From Clostridiales bacterium CHKCI006 (GTDB lineage Bacteria; Bacillota_I; Bacilli_A; Erysipelotrichales; Coprobacillaceae), in contig FCNA01000033.1 in the NCBI GenBank assembly GCA_900018345.1, forward strand, positions 1 through 64,000: a stretch of 64,000 nucleotides of DNA. Reading direction: 5' to 3'. A program made the position numbers and the translations under genes. Positions within the stretch are counted from its first letter, which is position 1. The number at the start of each line of letters is the position of its first letter. This document shows, piece after piece, positions 26,644 through 34,985 of this stretch. The notes beneath the pieces are model-generated. The model ran no database searches. It was given only the letters and a program-made list of their open reading frames with translations, and had not been told where the DNA came from.

Positions 26644-27536
26644 CAACAAAACCAGGGGATCATCTCATCGATATCGTCCTCATCCTCTGCGTCATCATCG
26701 ATCAGCTCAAGATCTGACTCATAAAGATCCCGCAACGTCTCCATGTCACGAATAAGCACGTCATTGATGCTCTTTAAATCGAGCATGCCCTGAAACAAAG
26801 TCATGGATGGTGCCAGTAAATCACTCATTGTAAAAGTACTCAGATCATTAAAGAGATTAATCAGGTCCTCATGTCCAAGATTCATGATGCCAAACCCCTG
26901 ACCGGCGATGACACGTGCCTGTTCTACATCGTTTAAAGCATCTGTCTTCACGACTTCCTTGACAATCAGCTCAAAGATAAACTCATCATTCAAATCATAA
27001 AGCAAACTCATCTTACTATTTTTATGCAAATGCAATAAGGCGACAGGAAATAGGAAAGCGGGAAATAACTTGTCGGACTGATGCGTATATTGTTCCACAC
27101 GTTCCACATCCCCCCCGTAGAAAAGCTGATCGCGATGACCAAAAACAAAATCTTGTGGTTCACTGATCCGCATGCATGCAAAAACAAGGTAGCAGAGATC
27201 TGCGACTGTAAAACTGGCAGGTACCCGGATCAAACGCCAAAGTTGCTGTTCCAGTCCACGCAAACGCACTTCTATGATATAAATGCGTTGTGTCTTCTCT
27301 AAAAACTGACTTAGATGAATGATGTACTCTTGCAATAAATCATCTATTCTTTCTGGTTCAGTAAAATCTTCAATATGATGAACAGTAAACCGATATACAA
27401 GTTCACGTATCGTATCCTCATAAGCCTCTTCATTTTGGGCAATGGTCTGAATCACTTTTTGGATCCGCTGATCAGAGGAATTCAGTAACGCTTCCACACA
27501 GTGGTCCAGATACTCTGAAAAAAACAAACTAAACAT
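26643..27536 (-). CDS. Plasmid pRiA4b ORF-3-like protein
   Basis: A 297-residue protein. The middle part (about 95-220) has the features of the pRiA4b ORF-3/IS1096 TnpR-like family: IYIIEVRLRG-LEQQLWRLIRVPASFTVADL, then CMRISEPQDFVFGHRDQLFYGGD. The family is widespread and its function is not established. The C-terminus is very acidic (DDDAEDEDDIDEM). It has a promoter at 27732-27760 and an about 190-nt leader full of inverted repeats. A decayed relative of the family lies at 57.2-58.2 kb. Confidence 0.7.
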   Translation of the reverse strand: MFSLFFSEYLDHCVEALLNSSDQRIQKVIQTIAQNEEAYEDTIRELVYRFTVHHIEDFTEPERIDDLLQEYIIHLSQFLEKTQRIYIIEVRLRGLEQQLWRLIRVPASFTVADLCYLVFACMRISEPQDFVFGHRDQLFYGGDVERVEQYTHQSDKLFPAFLFPVALLHLHKNSKMSLLYDLNDEFIFELIVKEVVKTDALNDVEQARVIAGQGFGIMNLGHEDLINLFNDLSTFTMSDLLAPSMTLFQGMLDLKSINDVLIRDMETLRDLYESDLELIDDDAEDEDDIDEMIPWFC

Positions 27537-27564
27537 CGATCAGTCCTCCTCTCATGATATCTTC

Positions 27565-27734
27565 ATTGTACGAAATCGCACCTATGGTACTCTTTCGTAC
27601 AATGGGTGTGAAACTAACGTTTTCTTGCACGAAAATCTTGCGATTTCGTACAATCAAACTAAAGCGTCCTTTGCATCGCATGAGAGAATATATGATATTC
27701 TCCATGCAAAGCACGCTTTAGTTTCACACCCATT
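27565..27734 (-). repeat. Nested inverted-repeat leader region
   Basis: Three long inverted repeats interlock in 170 bp. IR-A is 16 bp, perfect: 27565-27580 with 27639-27654 (core ATTGTACGAAATCGCA). IR-B is 17 bp, perfect: 27601-27617 with 27718-27734 (core GGGTGTGAAACTA). IR-C is 20 of 21 bp: 27656-27676 with 27704-27724, with an inner 8-bp hairpin GAGAATAT / ATATTCTC. A third partial copy TTTCGTACAAT at 27593-27603 can also pair with the left arm of IR-A. Arms of B and C share bases, so the folds are mutually exclusive. It lies between a promoter and the gene starting at 27536. Confidence 0.8.
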
Positions 27735-27760
27735 ATACCAAATTTAGGGCGATTTGGCTA
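27732..27760 (-). promoter_or_regulatory. Promoter of the pRiA4b ORF-3-like gene
   Basis: The minus strand reads TAGCCA (27755-27760), a 17-nt spacer and perfect TATAAT (27732-27737). Transcription would begin at the edge of the nested repeats. Confidence 0.6.
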
Positions 27761-27771
27761 GAAGCACCTTT

Positions 27772-28566
27772 TTAATCCTCTCTTTTTGCTTCAATCGTCT
27801 TATCCGTATAAAACGGTCTAGTTCCCTTTTGAATCAGATCATCAACACTTAACACACGACTTGCCATATGGAAATAAGCATTCTTCCCACTGTTTTTTTC
27901 ATAATAAGTCAGTTCATCTAAAATAGATGCCATGCATAAAAACATGTTTTGAAAAAGATCGTCGAATGATCGTGGATCGGCTAAGTCGATCTGAGTTGAC
28001 AACTGCTCATACAACGCCGAATTCAAATAAGGATTCAAAGAGACCGCAAAATGATCTGCAAGTCCCAATACGCGTTCGCTCGTATAATCCGTATAATCAT
28101 AAGTACGATGATTTTCCCGACAGAACAGCTGATTGATAACGACATGCAGCAGTTTTGCCGCCTCACGGCTGGAAAGATCAAAGAGTTCGTTTAATACCAG
28201 CAGATGCCCTTCCATTCTCAAGCGTTCTTCTCTCAATCGATCTGAACCAGATCTAATCTTCCCATAACGTCGATTGATCTTGCGTAGATTATGGCGTTCA
28301 TCACTGTGTCCGAAAAGATATTCTCCTGGCACATGGAAGATTGGCGTCACCTCTTTAAGATAATCCCGCCAGCTAGATGTTTTTTCTTTTTGAATCGTAT
28401 AATTTCGCGTGTAGCATTCTAACAAAAAAGCCAGATAATCAAGCGCCCGTTCTTCGCTCATCCCGGCCTGACAGGCTTTTTCATACATCTCAACGACTTC
28501 GATCTGATTCTCCGCTAACTGACGCCCACATATTTCTTTAAATGTTTGATTTAATACTTTTGACAA
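27772..28566 (-). CDS. Hypothetical protein downstream of the Wadjet operon
   Basis: A 264-residue protein, mostly charged and helical, with no membrane segment or signal. I do not recognise the family. Visible features are a basic middle segment (NLRKINRRYGKIRSGSDRLR, about 97-116), a Tyr-rich stretch (RTYDYTDYTSERV) and Cys35/Cys-containing helices. The start is a TTG at 28566 behind AAAGGAGATGTC. It has its own consensus promoter (28599-28627) 80 nt after jetD, so it is not strictly part of the jet operon. The neighbourhood suggests a defence-island accessory gene, but nothing in the sequence proves this. Confidence 0.75.
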   Translation of the reverse strand: MSKVLNQTFKEICGRQLAENQIEVVEMYEKACQAGMSEERALDYLAFLLECYTRNYTIQKEKTSSWRDYLKEVTPIFHVPGEYLFGHSDERHNLRKINRRYGKIRSGSDRLREERLRMEGHLLVLNELFDLSSREAAKLLHVVINQLFCRENHRTYDYTDYTSERVLGLADHFAVSLNPYLNSALYEQLSTQIDLADPRSFDDLFQNMFLCMASILDELTYYEKNSGKNAYFHMASRVLSVDDLIQKGTRPFYTDKTIEAKRED

Positions 28567-28598
28567 AACAAGACATCTCCTTTATTACTGATAGTTTT

Positions 28599-28627
28599 AT
28601 TGTATATGGAATGTGTTTTTTTGACAA
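28599..28627 (-). promoter_or_regulatory. Promoter of the hypothetical gene at 27772
   Basis: The minus strand reads TTGTCA (28622-28627), a 17-nt spacer and TACAAT (28599-28604), about 35 nt before the TTG start. Confidence 0.7.
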
Positions 28628-28648
28628 GCGCTTATTCCAAAAGTATTT

Positions 28649-29896
28649 TCAAATCAGTGATTTCTTCATTTTTTCTAAAAGACCTTCCTGATAACCAAAC
28701 AAGGATGTGTTCCGGATCTCTCTGGCCATCGCTCTAAGTATGGGATGACGATAATGCTTCAAGAGTGACTGACGTGACTCAGAGATCTCTGTCTGTTTGA
28801 GCCCGATGACCTTAAGCGCATGCACATCATAGCCCCACAAATGAATCCGCGGATAGCGGCTGACGAGTTTATCCGCAATCTGAAGTCCTTCGGGATCCCA
28901 ATCTCCCGCATAATTGATCGTACAACCGCTAGTCAACAGCCGATCGATCAAACGATAAGTTGAGAGATTGATCTGTCCATTGCTGCAAACCAGACCAACA
29001 TCCAGTTGTCGAATCTTCACATGTAGGGCAAGCTCACGAAAGACAGAGGGATTCTCCACCATATAAATAGCACTCTGCGAAAAAGGCCCTTCCACCTGCA
29101 TCAGATTATAGAGTGTCATATTCCAGGGTTCATAAGCATCATAGAATGCCTGCCAGGACTGCGGATGACTGCAGGGGACAATATGGCAGATCAGACAGGC
29201 GTTAGAAAGGTCATCTCTTAACACACCTGCCTGAAATAACAGATCATGACGATTATCCACTGAACCATCTAAATCCTGTTGAAAGTGAAAGGCAATCCCC
29301 CGCAGCAACAGGTCATGTGCCATACCTTGATCAAAATAATGTGGATCACGCGTTAGACGCCAGGAAAAGACAGGCAGCAACTCCGTCTTGTTCTGGTACA
29401 CAGGAAGCGCGTTGAGTGCCTGCAAGACATGCTCAAGCAAGATCGGATATCCTTCTTCATGGCAAATATGATAAACAAGCCGAACATCGGTTTTAAAATA
29501 ATGCTCAAGAAAAGTGAAGGCTGGTGTCCCTGCATATTTCGTCAGCAGCGTATCGCAAAACGTCTGAACCTGAAGCGCTTGCTGATGGCGAAGTTCACGC
29601 CTGGAATAGAGTGGATCCTGACGCAGCAGCGTCAGGACTTCCAAAAAATCAACACTCTCAAAGCGGGTTTGGGACCATTGTTTTTGAAAGCTGCGATAGT
29701 CCAGCTGGAGGGTCCCTTCGCCTAGATCCATTCCTAGCAGTAAGCCCAGTGCCTCCTGCTCCATCTTGTTTAAATGCTCAAGTTGAATGCGCCCGCCTAA
29801 ATGCCCTAAGCGGCGATATTTTTCCAGCCATGCCTCAATGAAGCGCTCAAATCCTGGTTGCTCTAGATAATGCAGGCATTCTTCCAGCAGACTCAT
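28649..29896 (-). CDS. jetD: Wadjet type II JetD, Toprim-fold nuclease subunit (TIGR02679 / DUF3323-DUF2399)
   Basis: A 415-residue protein. The N-terminal part (about 1-230) corresponds to DUF3323 and the C-terminal part (about 240-400) to the DUF2399 Toprim-like domain. Candidate Toprim acidic residues are Glu in MVENPSVF and the pair in GDWD (about 331-334), followed by PEG. JetD is the subunit that cuts circular DNA after the SMC-like complex extrudes it (established for Wadjet systems). The ATG at 29896 overlaps the jetC stop by 4 nt (ATGA); longer readings lack a ribosome binding site. Last gene of jetABCD. Confidence 0.9.
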   Translation of the reverse strand: MSLLEECLHYLEQPGFERFIEAWLEKYRRLGHLGGRIQLEHLNKMEQEALGLLLGMDLGEGTLQLDYRSFQKQWSQTRFESVDFLEVLTLLRQDPLYSRRELRHQQALQVQTFCDTLLTKYAGTPAFTFLEHYFKTDVRLVYHICHEEGYPILLEHVLQALNALPVYQNKTELLPVFSWRLTRDPHYFDQGMAHDLLLRGIAFHFQQDLDGSVDNRHDLLFQAGVLRDDLSNACLICHIVPCSHPQSWQAFYDAYEPWNMTLYNLMQVEGPFSQSAIYMVENPSVFRELALHVKIRQLDVGLVCSNGQINLSTYRLIDRLLTSGCTINYAGDWDPEGLQIADKLVSRYPRIHLWGYDVHALKVIGLKQTEISESRQSLLKHYRHPILRAMAREIRNTSLFGYQEGLLEKMKKSLI

Positions 29897-32800
29897 GATG
29901 TCACCAGCTTTCTGACATGGCCATTCCATTCATAGGCAATCTTGGTCACATAAGGCGCATTGTTAGGACGAATCAGCTCATAGATAGCTAAAGCCTGACA
30001 AGAAGGATAATCTCCCCACAAGGCCTGCGAATTCATGATGTAATCAAACCCGAATTTTGTAACTAGAGCAAACATATTATCAATGTTATTACTGTCTACA
30101 CCGGCAAAGGCTTCATCAAGTGCAATCAACAGCGGGGCATCCGCTCTGGCACTGGAGAATTTGGCTGCGACAGCAGAGAAAAGAGGGACATACATGGCAA
30201 TGGCTTTTTCGCCGCCACTATAAGCATAGAAAACACGATTGGTCAGCTCTCTGCGACTTTCATTGGTCTTCTTGGCATAGAGGGTAAATACAAACCATTG
30301 GCGATAATCCATGACCTCACGAATCAGCTGATGGAATGATGCCGTCGTATGTTCATCGAGGCTTAAACGTCTGCATTCAGCAATTTTCGACCGGAAATGC
30401 TTAGATATTTTCTGACGATCGGTATCCTTTAAGATCCGATAATCTTTTTCAAGCAGTTGAACAAGCTCTGCCGTATCCAATTGCTCATCAACATCTGCCT
30501 GAATCGGACGCCAACGCAAACTCAGTTCCAACCCGCTGCTGATGTTCATATCATGCATATAGCGACTCATTTTTTCGACCCAGCGTTGGCTCGCCTGGAT
30601 GCGCTGCCGGATCTTCTTGCCAATCGTATTCACTAGGATTTCTTCGAAGATCAGTCGATCCTCATCCTGAATCAACAATTGCTGAGATTCGATTCGCTGA
30701 TCCAATATGGCCAACAATTCAGAGAACGGCATTTTGCGTCCCTGAAAATGTGCATAGATCAAAAAGTGTCCGCTGAGATCTTCTGCGTTCTGGCTTAATG
30801 GATCCACTTCATACGTCAGATGATAGCTAGATAGATAGGCCACCTGCTCAAAGAAAACAGTCTGCAAACTACCTAAATAATCCGTAACAGAACGCGTCAA
30901 GGCGGCAGCTCGCTGATTTTTCAACAAACTTTGAGGATCATCAACGAGTGCGTATTCCAGCTCCTGATCAAAGAGATTCTGGTATAATTGACAACGTCTC
31001 TTTTGAGCCTGACAATTCTGACTGATCTGCTCATAAAGAGTTTCGGCGTTTTCCAACTGGGCATCGAGACGTGAATGCTGAATGAGCGCCTGTTGAACCA
31101 GCTGTTCACAATGTCGGATGTCATCGCTGATCTTTTGCAGCTTCTGCTGGAGCTCTTGAAAGCCAGAAGCTTCCATCTCTTGCAGGATCATCTCTCGACG
31201 GCCTGTCAAAACATCCTGTTGGCTTGTCAACTGGTCTACTTCCGCAGCCAATGCATCTAGATCATCGATCAGTTCATCATGCTTTTCCTGTGCAATGGCT
31301 TTCAGACGTCCTACCGAAGCCAGCTTGACGATTGCCTGTCGCAACTGATCCAAATAATCCTCATAGAAAGCAATATCTTCGATTCGATGATCAATCGCTT
31401 CCTTGGATGGTTCGACTAACAGTAGTGCCGCCTGTTGTTTGATCTGTTCGTAGACCTGATGGACCTGTTTGAGCCATTCCAGTTTTTCATCCATTAGATG
31501 GTCTAGTTGCTGTTGCAAAAGCGTACTTTCCTCTATCTGGTGAGCTAATCGACGATACTGCTTTTTTAACTCACTGTCATCAATAAAATCCTGCTGTTCC
31601 TGTTTTAGTTGATTTCTGCGTTCAGTCAAGTTTTTCTTCTTCTGCTCCAGCTCCGTGAGTCCCTCCTGACCTCTTTTCAGCTGTTCTTTTAAAGAATCCA
31701 ACTGCTGCTTCCTATATTCCTGACGGCGCTGAATGCCAATCAAACGGCTGGTCTGTGAGCCATCTAATGTCCCCGCTAAAGCGCCCCAGGTAAAAGACTT
31801 CTCCTGACATTGAAAAAAAGCCATCTCTTCTCTGATTCCCAGTTCTCGCAACACCTCGGCTAGAGAAACGGCATCCATTGTTTCAGGAAGCAGCACCGTC
31901 TGCAAGGTATCGAGTGGCTTTTGTGTCCACAAATAATAATCATGCCCTTCGCCCATCAGCCCTTCCAAGCGTGCTCTGTCTTTCTCTTCGACAACGAGTG
32001 CATCCAGCAAATTGAGCTGGTTCAAAAGCTCTTCCTGTACATCACAGAGTGTACTTCCGGTATTCGCAAAATCAATCAGCTGATAAAATGGGATATACCG
32101 AATTCCTTGCCGATCAAGGTAATGGCGCTGTTTGACAACCAGCGGATCGCGTTCAGGTTCATAATCCTGCATTTTCTCCCAACGCTGGTATTCCAGATAA
32201 AGCTGATCATATTCCAAGCGTGCCTTCTCATAGGCGATTTCCAATTCATTGAAAGCATGTAACAGCATTTCATTTTGGCTTAGATAACAGACATACACCA
32301 GATCAGAAATCTGATGATAATCCTGATGTTTTTCATAATCGATAAGCAGGGCTGTCATTTGCGCCAACGTGTCTGCGTCGAGGACCATTTCCTGACAGGT
32401 TTGAGCATATTGATGAAATGTTTCCTGATAATACTGAATGCATGTGCGATAATCATGCTTATATTTCTCTAGTTGAACTCCGGCTTCCTGCATCCTGACA
32501 TCCAGACGCAATAGTTGCTCTTCCATCATTGAAAGCTGCTGCTGCATCTGCTCATAACGTTGATAGTGAATTGCCAGCTGCCGGGTCTGACGTTCCTCTT
32601 CTTTCAAACGGCGGCGTGTGTAATCAAATGCATAGTTTTCCAGATGATCTTTTTGTGTCCGCAAGGCGGCATGCTCCGTAAACGGAAATTCTGTACTGAT
32701 GGCTTCCAATTCTTCAAAAGCTTCCCTTGCTTCTTTTTCCTGGCAATCCAGCTCCTGCTGATAATGGTCGAGTTGTTTTTCCACATCCAGACGGCGCAGA

Positions 32801-33873
32801 TCTTTGTTTTCGCGCTGACTTTGTTTGGCGCCAAGCGTAATAGTCAGCTGTGAAAGCTGTTTTTCAGTACTTTCCAGATCAGATGCCATCTTTTCTACTT
32901 CCGGGCTTGATAATAATTCCTTTTCGTGAGTCAACACTTCTAAACGCACCTGATTATCCCGGGCGTCTTGCGCATAAAGTTGCCTTTCTTCGGACATCTT
33001 TCTGATTTCTTCTTGTTTTGCCTTACCTTGTGCCGCAAGATCAGCCAACAACTTACTTTCGCGTTCTTTCTTGAGCCATTTATCCATCAACATGGCACGG
33101 TTATAGGTATCATAGCTTTGCCAGATCCGTTTGGCTGCATTCAGACTGACCTTCATATTTTCTAATTCATCCTGAAGATTATCCATATTAGTGATGGCTT
33201 CACTCATCGGTCTGAGATCATCTTCGCTTAATGGCTGCAAAGAGTGCGCCAGCAATTCATTGATCTTCGAAGGAGAGAGGGAATTGCTAAGCTTAGGGCT
33301 TCTCAACTGAAGCAATAAATCAATGGCATCCTTATAATCCTCGACATTTTCAAATCCAAAGAGCACGTCATTGACTTTACGCATATAGTCGCGCTGTGAA
33401 TCAATGACCTGGTTACCCAGCACATTAACTAGTTGTTTTTTTGTGAGTGTCAGGTGATGCTCCATTAAGGTAAAATCGATGCCCACACGCCGATTATCTT
33501 CAACGACAAAATACCAGGTCTCTAAATGTTTATTGCGTCTTGCTCGGATTCCCATCCCAATCGTCAGGTACAGATCACTTTGAGCACGTTTAAATTCAAG
33601 ATAAAGGTAACCGATGCGCTCATCGCGATCTGTATTTTCATCAATCAAATATGTATCCAGCGTACGGGCACGTGACCCAAAAGGATCTAAGCGCTCACTG
33701 CTGCGATTGCCATCCAGAAGCAAAGGAATCATGCTTTGCATCGTGACTGACTTTCCTGACCCATTACTGCCTCTAAGCAGCATATGTCCTTGATTAAAAT
33801 AAAACTCATCATTATCATAACACCAGAAATCAACAAGTCCTAAGCGGTGCATATGCCATTGACTGACATTCAT
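29893..33873 (-). CDS. jetC: Wadjet type II JetC, SMC-like ATPase (TIGR02680)
   Basis: A 1326-residue SMC/MukB-like ATPase. It has an N-terminal Walker A GSNGSGKS (35-42), long heptad-rich coiled coils (about 230-500 and 700-1000) around a central hinge-like region, a C-terminal ABC signature YSGGEK (about 1218-1223), and Walker B LLIALDEAFAG with catalytic Glu1254. JetC is the motor that loop-extrudes DNA and recognises small circular plasmids. All motifs are intact. GAGGAGGG precedes the ATG, which overlaps the jetB stop (ATGA). Confidence 0.95.
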   Translation of the reverse strand: MNVSQWHMHRLGLVDFWCYDNDEFYFNQGHMLLRGSNGSGKSVTMQSMIPLLLDGNRSSERLDPFGSRARTLDTYLIDENTDRDERIGYLYLEFKRAQSDLYLTIGMGIRARRNKHLETWYFVVEDNRRVGIDFTLMEHHLTLTKKQLVNVLGNQVIDSQRDYMRKVNDVLFGFENVEDYKDAIDLLLQLRSPKLSNSLSPSKINELLAHSLQPLSEDDLRPMSEAITNMDNLQDELENMKVSLNAAKRIWQSYDTYNRAMLMDKWLKKERESKLLADLAAQGKAKQEEIRKMSEERQLYAQDARDNQVRLEVLTHEKELLSSPEVEKMASDLESTEKQLSQLTITLGAKQSQRENKDLRRLDVEKQLDHYQQELDCQEKEAREAFEELEAISTEFPFTEHAALRTQKDHLENYAFDYTRRRLKEEERQTRQLAIHYQRYEQMQQQLSMMEEQLLRLDVRMQEAGVQLEKYKHDYRTCIQYYQETFHQYAQTCQEMVLDADTLAQMTALLIDYEKHQDYHQISDLVYVCYLSQNEMLLHAFNELEIAYEKARLEYDQLYLEYQRWEKMQDYEPERDPLVVKQRHYLDRQGIRYIPFYQLIDFANTGSTLCDVQEELLNQLNLLDALVVEEKDRARLEGLMGEGHDYYLWTQKPLDTLQTVLLPETMDAVSLAEVLRELGIREEMAFFQCQEKSFTWGALAGTLDGSQTSRLIGIQRRQEYRKQQLDSLKEQLKRGQEGLTELEQKKKNLTERRNQLKQEQQDFIDDSELKKQYRRLAHQIEESTLLQQQLDHLMDEKLEWLKQVHQVYEQIKQQAALLLVEPSKEAIDHRIEDIAFYEDYLDQLRQAIVKLASVGRLKAIAQEKHDELIDDLDALAAEVDQLTSQQDVLTGRREMILQEMEASGFQELQQKLQKISDDIRHCEQLVQQALIQHSRLDAQLENAETLYEQISQNCQAQKRRCQLYQNLFDQELEYALVDDPQSLLKNQRAAALTRSVTDYLGSLQTVFFEQVAYLSSYHLTYEVDPLSQNAEDLSGHFLIYAHFQGRKMPFSELLAILDQRIESQQLLIQDEDRLIFEEILVNTIGKKIRQRIQASQRWVEKMSRYMHDMNISSGLELSLRWRPIQADVDEQLDTAELVQLLEKDYRILKDTDRQKISKHFRSKIAECRRLSLDEHTTASFHQLIREVMDYRQWFVFTLYAKKTNESRRELTNRVFYAYSGGEKAIAMYVPLFSAVAAKFSSARADAPLLIALDEAFAGVDSNNIDNMFALVTKFGFDYIMNSQALWGDYPSCQALAIYELIRPNNAPYVTKIAYEWNGHVRKLVTS

Positions 33874-34985
33874 TGGTCTCCCTCCTCATAGCTTCCATTT
33901 AATTTTCCGATGACCGGATAAAAAGAAATCAATTCATCCATTTCCTTCGCAAATCCCAGTAAAAGATATGTATTCAGCACTTCTCTAGCAAGCTGGTCGA
34001 TCTTTTTTTGACGATAGACAACCGGTAAATAGGCATGATTTTGCCTGATGACTCCCTCAATCACATGTAATGCCTGATCCGTTGTTAAGGTTAAGATCTC
34101 TCTTTTCGGATCGGACAGATAGCGTTTATTTTGCCTCGTCAACTCACTGTTGACTAACACCAACAGTTCATCACGCGCATTATTTTTCGGGAAGCGTTTG
34201 CCCAGTCGTGCTTCCTCGTCCAAAATGAGATAAGCACTTGACGCATAAACCTGCAACTCACAGGGAAAAATTTCATTAAAATCATTTTGCATCCGTTTGC
34301 GGTAATTGCGGATAAAGGAAAAATCGTCCTGTTCTTCATCTTCCTGATAGATTCCACAGGACAGCAGCAGCCGACGATAAATGCGTTGCTTACGCACGAT
34401 CCCGCGATCTTCGTCAAGCCCGACCCACTCTGCCTGCATAAAGTCCTGCGGATCGTGCAAAGAAAAAATATCTGAAACAAAATGACGCATGAAATAACGT
34501 GATAGCCCCGTGTTTTCAAATAGAGCCTCAGCCTGTTCATTGGAAGCAAAGTTGTCTGAATCTCCGTCATCCAGCAAGATCAGCTTCTCCTTTAAACAAA
34601 ACTTGATGACGTTCACCAGTCGCTTGCGAGCAGTATACTTTAGCCAGTAAGACTCCCTTTCACCTAACTGCACCGCAATAAACGCTGTCAGATGCGAAAG
34701 AATAAACTGATCCTCAGGATCCCTATCCTCTAAAAAGATAAGGACATAACAAAACATGCGATACTCTTCTAGAGACTTGAAATCGGTGATTCCCATCCAT
34801 GGCTCAGCTTTCCCGGGTATCTTATCGAGCTTAATGAAATTTTGATGACTGATCAGTGCGTAACCTAAATGATCCATAAACAGTTTTTTGAGATACTTCA
34901 TATTATCTTTAATATGATAATAAGTATCCCGATCCTCATCTTTTAAGATCCATCTTTTTGAAAGTAATTGTTCCTGATCATTCAT
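33870..34985 (-). CDS. jetB: Wadjet type II JetB (TIGR02678 / DUF2398), KITE-like subunit
   Basis: A 371-residue protein matching the DUF2398/TIGR02678 subunit in length and place. The N-terminal half has helices and the run SLEEYRMFCYVLIFLEDRDP, typical of this family; the second half includes FIRNYRKRMQNDFNEIFP. By family knowledge it is the KITE (MukE-like) partner that binds the kleisin JetA and DNA. AAGGAGGTG precedes the ATG, and its start overlaps the jetA stop by 8 nt. Confidence 0.9.
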   Translation of the reverse strand: MNDQEQLLSKRWILKDEDRDTYYHIKDNMKYLKKLFMDHLGYALISHQNFIKLDKIPGKAEPWMGITDFKSLEEYRMFCYVLIFLEDRDPEDQFILSHLTAFIAVQLGERESYWLKYTARKRLVNVIKFCLKEKLILLDDGDSDNFASNEQAEALFENTGLSRYFMRHFVSDIFSLHDPQDFMQAEWVGLDEDRGIVRKQRIYRRLLLSCGIYQEDEEQDDFSFIRNYRKRMQNDFNEIFPCELQVYASSAYLILDEEARLGKRFPKNNARDELLVLVNSELTRQNKRYLSDPKREILTLTTDQALHVIEGVIRQNHAYLPVVYRQKKIDQLAREVLNTYLLLGFAKEMDELISFYPVIGKLNGSYEEGDQ

